Assembly (NCBI RefSeq): GCF_033955345.1
Contig: NZ_CP138332.1
Location: forward strand, 5,022,001 to 5,086,000
DNA from: Sphingobacterium bambusae
GTDB taxonomy: Bacteria > Bacteroidota > Bacteroidia > Sphingobacteriales > Sphingobacteriaceae
Direction of reading: 5' to 3'
DNA: 64,000 nt
Made by a program: the position numbers and the translations under genes. Positions 61,681-64,000 of this stretch are shown here, in pieces; positions within the stretch are counted from its first letter, which is position 1, and each line of letters opens with the position of its first letter. The notes beneath the pieces are model-generated. The model had not been told where the DNA came from and ran no database searches. It was given only the letters and a program-made list of their open reading frames with translations.

Positions 61681-61761
61681 AGGGCTTTAATCCTTTCTGT
61701 TTAGCAGGCTGTCCTACTAATAAATGAGATCAACCTGATAATTTAAACAGAAAGGAGCCCT
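61681..61761 (+). promoter_or_regulatory. 5' hairpin that pairs with the ribosome-binding site of the next gene
   Basis: CCTTTCTGTTTA (61692-61703) pairs with TAAACAGAAAGG (61744-61755), 12 bp. AGGGCT (61681-61686) pairs with AGCCCT (61756-61761), 6 bp. A five-base bulge lies on the 5' side and the loop is 40 nt. The Shine-Dalgarno AAAGGAG (61751-61757) is wholly inside the stem, which ends at the ATG. No T-run follows, so it is not a terminator. Confidence 0.8.
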
Positions 61762-62229
61762 ATGAAAAAGTTTGTCTACACCGTCTTCGCCTTAAGCTTT
61801 ATTGCTTTTGCACAGCCTGCTGAAGCGCAGGTGAATGTACAGATCAACATCGGTTCGCAACCTACTTGGGGGCCCGTTGGCTATGACTATGTTCGTTATT
61901 ATTACCTGCCGGAAATCAATGTATATTATGATGTTGTTGGTCGGCGTTACACCTATCCGCATCGAAATAGATGGGTAACGACCCGTTCCTTGCCGCGACA
62001 CTATCGTCATGTGGATATGCACCGCACCTATAAGGTAGTGCTTAATAATGCACAGCCTTGGCGAAACCATAGCCGGGTACGAAGCCAATACGCACGATAC
62101 GCGAACAACCATTCGCAACGTGTGCTACGCGACCATCGTGGGCATGATCGTTACGACAAGAAATACTACAAGAAGGCACCTAAGCATCGTGACCACGGTC
62201 GTAAGGGCAAAGGTCGTCATCGTGATTAA
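61762..62229 (+). CDS. Small basic secreted protein rich in Tyr, His and Arg (155 aa)
   Basis: The signal peptide is MKKFVYTVFALSFIAFAQPAEAQ. The mature part has VQINIGSQPTWGPVGYDYV and the YYYLPEINVYYDV segment. A long basic tail rich in His, Arg and Lys follows (HRDHGRKGKGRHRD at the end). Similar envelope proteins are common in Bacteroidota. Function is unknown; nucleic-acid, metal or polyanion binding could fit the tail. Translation seems to be controlled by the hairpin just upstream. Confidence 0.82.
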   Translation: MKKFVYTVFALSFIAFAQPAEAQVNVQINIGSQPTWGPVGYDYVRYYYLPEINVYYDVVGRRYTYPHRNRWVTTRSLPRHYRHVDMHRTYKVVLNNAQPWRNHSRVRSQYARYANNHSQRVLRDHRGHDRYDKKYYKKAPKHRDHGRKGKGRHRD

Positions 62230-62248
62230 CAAAGAAACATCAACGAAT

Positions 62249-62284
62249 AAAAGGGGCAGATAAAGCAAATCTGTCCCTTTTTTG
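62249..62284 (+). terminator. Terminator after the small basic protein gene
   Basis: AAAAGGGGCAGA pairs with TCTGTCCCTTTT (one G-T pair), then T6. It lies 20 nt after the stop. Confidence 0.9.
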
Positions 62285-62375
62285 TACTTGCAAAGGCTTG
62301 TATTTCTCTTGTTTTTCTAAATCTCCAAAATGTTAGAAAAAAGACTACAAATCGAGACTTTTATCGGTTAATATT

Positions 62376-62407
62376 TTTGCGGTTGATCGCTTAATAATCT
62401 AACTTTG
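62376..62407 (+). promoter_or_regulatory. Model Bacteroidota promoter of the deacetylase gene
   Basis: TTTG (62376-62379) and TAACTTTG (62400-62407) are separated by 20 bp, a perfect -33/-7 pair. The ATG is at 62434, so the leader is about 24 nt. Confidence 0.85.
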
Positions 62408-62433
62408 CAAAAATATCTCAATAGGGAGTAAGC

Positions 62434-63414
62434 ATGTTTAAAGGGAAGAAAAACCTCATTGGTATAGGGGCGGTATTATATTTTTCAGTGGCATTGGTAT
62501 CTTGTGGAGGCGGCATCAGCAGTAAAGCTGCAAATTCACCACAAGATTCTGTAATATGGACAGACAGTCTGGTAACGGAGGCGACCGACACGGTTCCGGT
62601 GTTAACCGGTTTTTTGAGTAAACGATGGAAGGATCCGGTACATATCGAGGTGGACACGCTGCATCCGATCAGCAAAGATTCGCTTGCCAAATTGGTTCGT
62701 GTAGAGCGCCGTCGCATTCGGGACTCCGTGCGTTTGGCGTTGGACAATAAGCCTAAGCACGTTTACTTCACTTTTGACGACGGTCCTTTGTTGGGCAGTA
62801 AAGCCATCGACTCTATCGCTAAATCTCGGAATATCCGGATCAACGCCTTTTTGGTCGGCAAGCATGCTTTTATGTCGAAGGGCTTAAAACGCGATTACCA
62901 ACGGTATTACGACAATCCGCTGGTGGAGTGCTACAACCATAGCTATACGCATGCGAACAATAAGTTTACCACCTTTTATAGCAACCCGGTGGGAGCATTC
63001 AACGATTTTGAAAAGAATGAGGAAGATTTAAAGCTGCAGCATAAGATTATTCGTCTGCCGGGACGTAACATATGGATTTACGACGATGTGCGTCGAATAG
63101 ACTTACAGAGTGGTGCCAGCACGGCCGATATGCTCTACAGTAATGGATACAAAATTTTCGGTTGGGATGTGGAATGGAAAATACATGGCCTTACGGGCAA
63201 ACCGATTCAATCGGTGCATGAAATCTATACGCGCATCCGAAACTATATGAACAACAAATCGTCTATGGAGCCCAACAACGTGGTGCTTCTTATGCACGAT
63301 GATATGTTTCAAAATAAAAAAGGGCAGCAGCTGCTCTCTTCTTTGATTGATACTATTCAGAACAATACGGATTATAAGTTCGAATTTATGCAGGACTATC
63401 CTTTCCGCTACTAA
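62434..63414 (+). CDS. Lipoprotein polysaccharide deacetylase (NodB family, 326 aa)
   Basis: A lipobox (LVSC, Cys24) follows the signal peptide. The NodB domain has TFDDGP (Asp115-Asp116), the zinc motif HSYTH (His169, His173) and RLPG (about 207-210). The later motif VLLMHDD supplies the catalytic His. A charged linker of about 80 residues separates lipid anchor and catalytic domain. It likely deacetylates peptidoglycan or another N-acetylated glycan in the envelope. Confidence 0.92.
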   Translation: MFKGKKNLIGIGAVLYFSVALVSCGGGISSKAANSPQDSVIWTDSLVTEATDTVPVLTGFLSKRWKDPVHIEVDTLHPISKDSLAKLVRVERRRIRDSVRLALDNKPKHVYFTFDDGPLLGSKAIDSIAKSRNIRINAFLVGKHAFMSKGLKRDYQRYYDNPLVECYNHSYTHANNKFTTFYSNPVGAFNDFEKNEEDLKLQHKIIRLPGRNIWIYDDVRRIDLQSGASTADMLYSNGYKIFGWDVEWKIHGLTGKPIQSVHEIYTRIRNYMNNKSSMEPNNVVLLMHDDMFQNKKGQQLLSSLIDTIQNNTDYKFEFMQDYPFRY

Positions 63415-63433
63415 GGATTTAGTATGTTCATAT

Positions 63434-63466
63434 AAAAGGCCCAACATGTGCATGTTGGGCCTTTTT
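63434..63466. terminator. Terminator between the convergent deacetylase and accA genes
   Basis: AAAAGGCCCAACAT and ATGTTGGGCCTTTT form a perfect 14-bp stem with a 4-nt loop. It can act both ways. Confidence 0.95.
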
Positions 63467-63487
63467 GGTAATCGAGTTGTTGCAAGC

Positions 63488-64000
63488 TTATTCTACGACA
63501 ACACCCATGTTACTGAATTTTTCAATGCGTTCGTTTACCAGTGTATCGGCATCTTTCAAGCCAAGCTCCAAGAGGTCGGCCAGTATTCTAGCTTTGACAT
63601 GTTCAGCGGTAGCAGCAGCATCTTGATGCGCTCCACCTATCGGCTCGTCAATGATACCATCGATAAGGCCATTTTTCAACATATCTTCCGCGGTCAGCTT
63701 CAACGATTCTGCCGCTTTTTCTTTTTGATCCCAGCTACGGTATAATATCGAAGAGCAAGATTCCGGCGAAATAACGGAATACCAGGTATTTTGCAGCATA
63801 TACACGCGGTCGCCCACGCCAATACCCAAAGCACCACCTGAAGCGCCTTCGCCAATGACGATACAGATTACAGGAACCTTCAATACCGACATTTCGAGTA
63901 GGTTGCGGGCGATGGCTTCGCCTTGTCCACGCTCTTCGGCTTCTAAACCGGGGTATGCGCCCATCGTATCAATAAAGGTAACGATCGGTCTATTGAACTT
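63488..64000 (-). CDS. accA: Acetyl-CoA carboxylase carboxyltransferase subunit alpha, 3' part
   Basis: The frame is open to the window end, so the N-terminal part is missing. The visible 171 residues have FIDTMGAYPGLEAEERGQ, the oxyanion-type GEGASGGALGIGVGDRV and SVISPESCSSILYR, all diagnostic of AccA. With AccD it moves carboxyl from biotin to acetyl-CoA, the first step of fatty-acid synthesis. Confidence 0.97.
   Translation of the reverse strand, partial: KFNRPIVTFIDTMGAYPGLEAEERGQGEAIARNLLEMSVLKVPVICIVIGEGASGGALGIGVGDRVYMLQNTWYSVISPESCSSILYRSWDQKEKAAESLKLTAEDMLKNGLIDGIIDEPIGGAHQDAAATAEHVKARILADLLELGLKDADTLVNERIEKFSNMGVVVE

Noticed and set aside
1..64000. tRNA, rRNA, transposase, integrase or phage genes
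   Set aside because: I looked for cloverleaf-like stems with CCA-compatible ends, rRNA stretches and recombinase motifs in the intergenic regions and reading frames and saw none that I could support. A covariance-model search was not possible.

Overview
The window is a chromosomal segment of a Bacteroidota bacterium, most likely order Sphingobacteriales (Sphingobacterium-like). The genus cannot be fixed by eye. The evidence is an Oar-type TonB-dependent outer-membrane protein, DUF5686 and DUF2807 proteins, GH92 mannosidases, the gene order ftsX-DUF3098-uppP-truB-ribF, few Shine-Dalgarno sites, and promoters of the Bacteroidota TTTG / TAnnTTTG type. I recognise no tRNA, rRNA, CRISPR array, transposase or phage gene.

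Layout. 1-3204: the 3' part of mutS2, a small lipoprotein, a tandem 222-bp duplication and an MgtC-family membrane protein. 3722-9190: an Oar-like outer-membrane protein, an orphan lipoprotein, then 1.5 kb without a conventional gene that holds a composite repeat locus (five phased GATC sites, eight 42-bp repeats, 29 perfectly spaced 21-bp repeats). 9213-17199: rpsF-rpsR-rplI, ychJ plus a cupin protein, a lipocalin-like protein, and gyrA followed by two secreted TPR proteins. 17570-22294: serC-serA and the lysine genes (aspartokinase, lysA). 22472-30385: a two-component system divergent from a GH92 - basic secretory protein - GH92 locus. 30464-34729: a small membrane protein, a SulP transporter and a Na+/drug-type ABC-2 exporter. 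34833-39904: engB-ubiA and topA-hypothetical-cmk. 39951-43614: the ribF-truB-uppP-DUF3098-ftsX cluster on the minus strand. 43828-49564: leuS, a SatD-DUF3307 pair behind four operator-like dyads, and two secreted proteins. 49665-64000: DUF5686 protein, guaA, a periplasmic-binding-fold lipoprotein, an rRNA methyltransferase, UspA, NlpC/P60, TPR, DUF72, ychF, an outer-membrane barrel, a small basic secreted protein behind an RBS-sequestering hairpin, a polysaccharide deacetylase, and the 3' part of accA.

Most genes are housekeeping: translation, DNA topology, amino-acid synthesis and cell envelope. The accessory interest is in four places. First, the 7.9-9.0 kb repeat locus. Second, the SatD operator array, where SatD's own C-terminal HTH is a candidate ligand. 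Third, 11-bp direct repeats between the PhoB-type regulator and the GH92 locus. Fourth, translation signals: strong Shine-Dalgarno sites before rpsR and rplI, a hairpin hiding the RBS at 61.76 kb, and promoters so close to the ATG of guaA, engB and the DUF72 gene that their transcripts should be nearly leaderless. All assignments come from reading the sequence; no database search was run.
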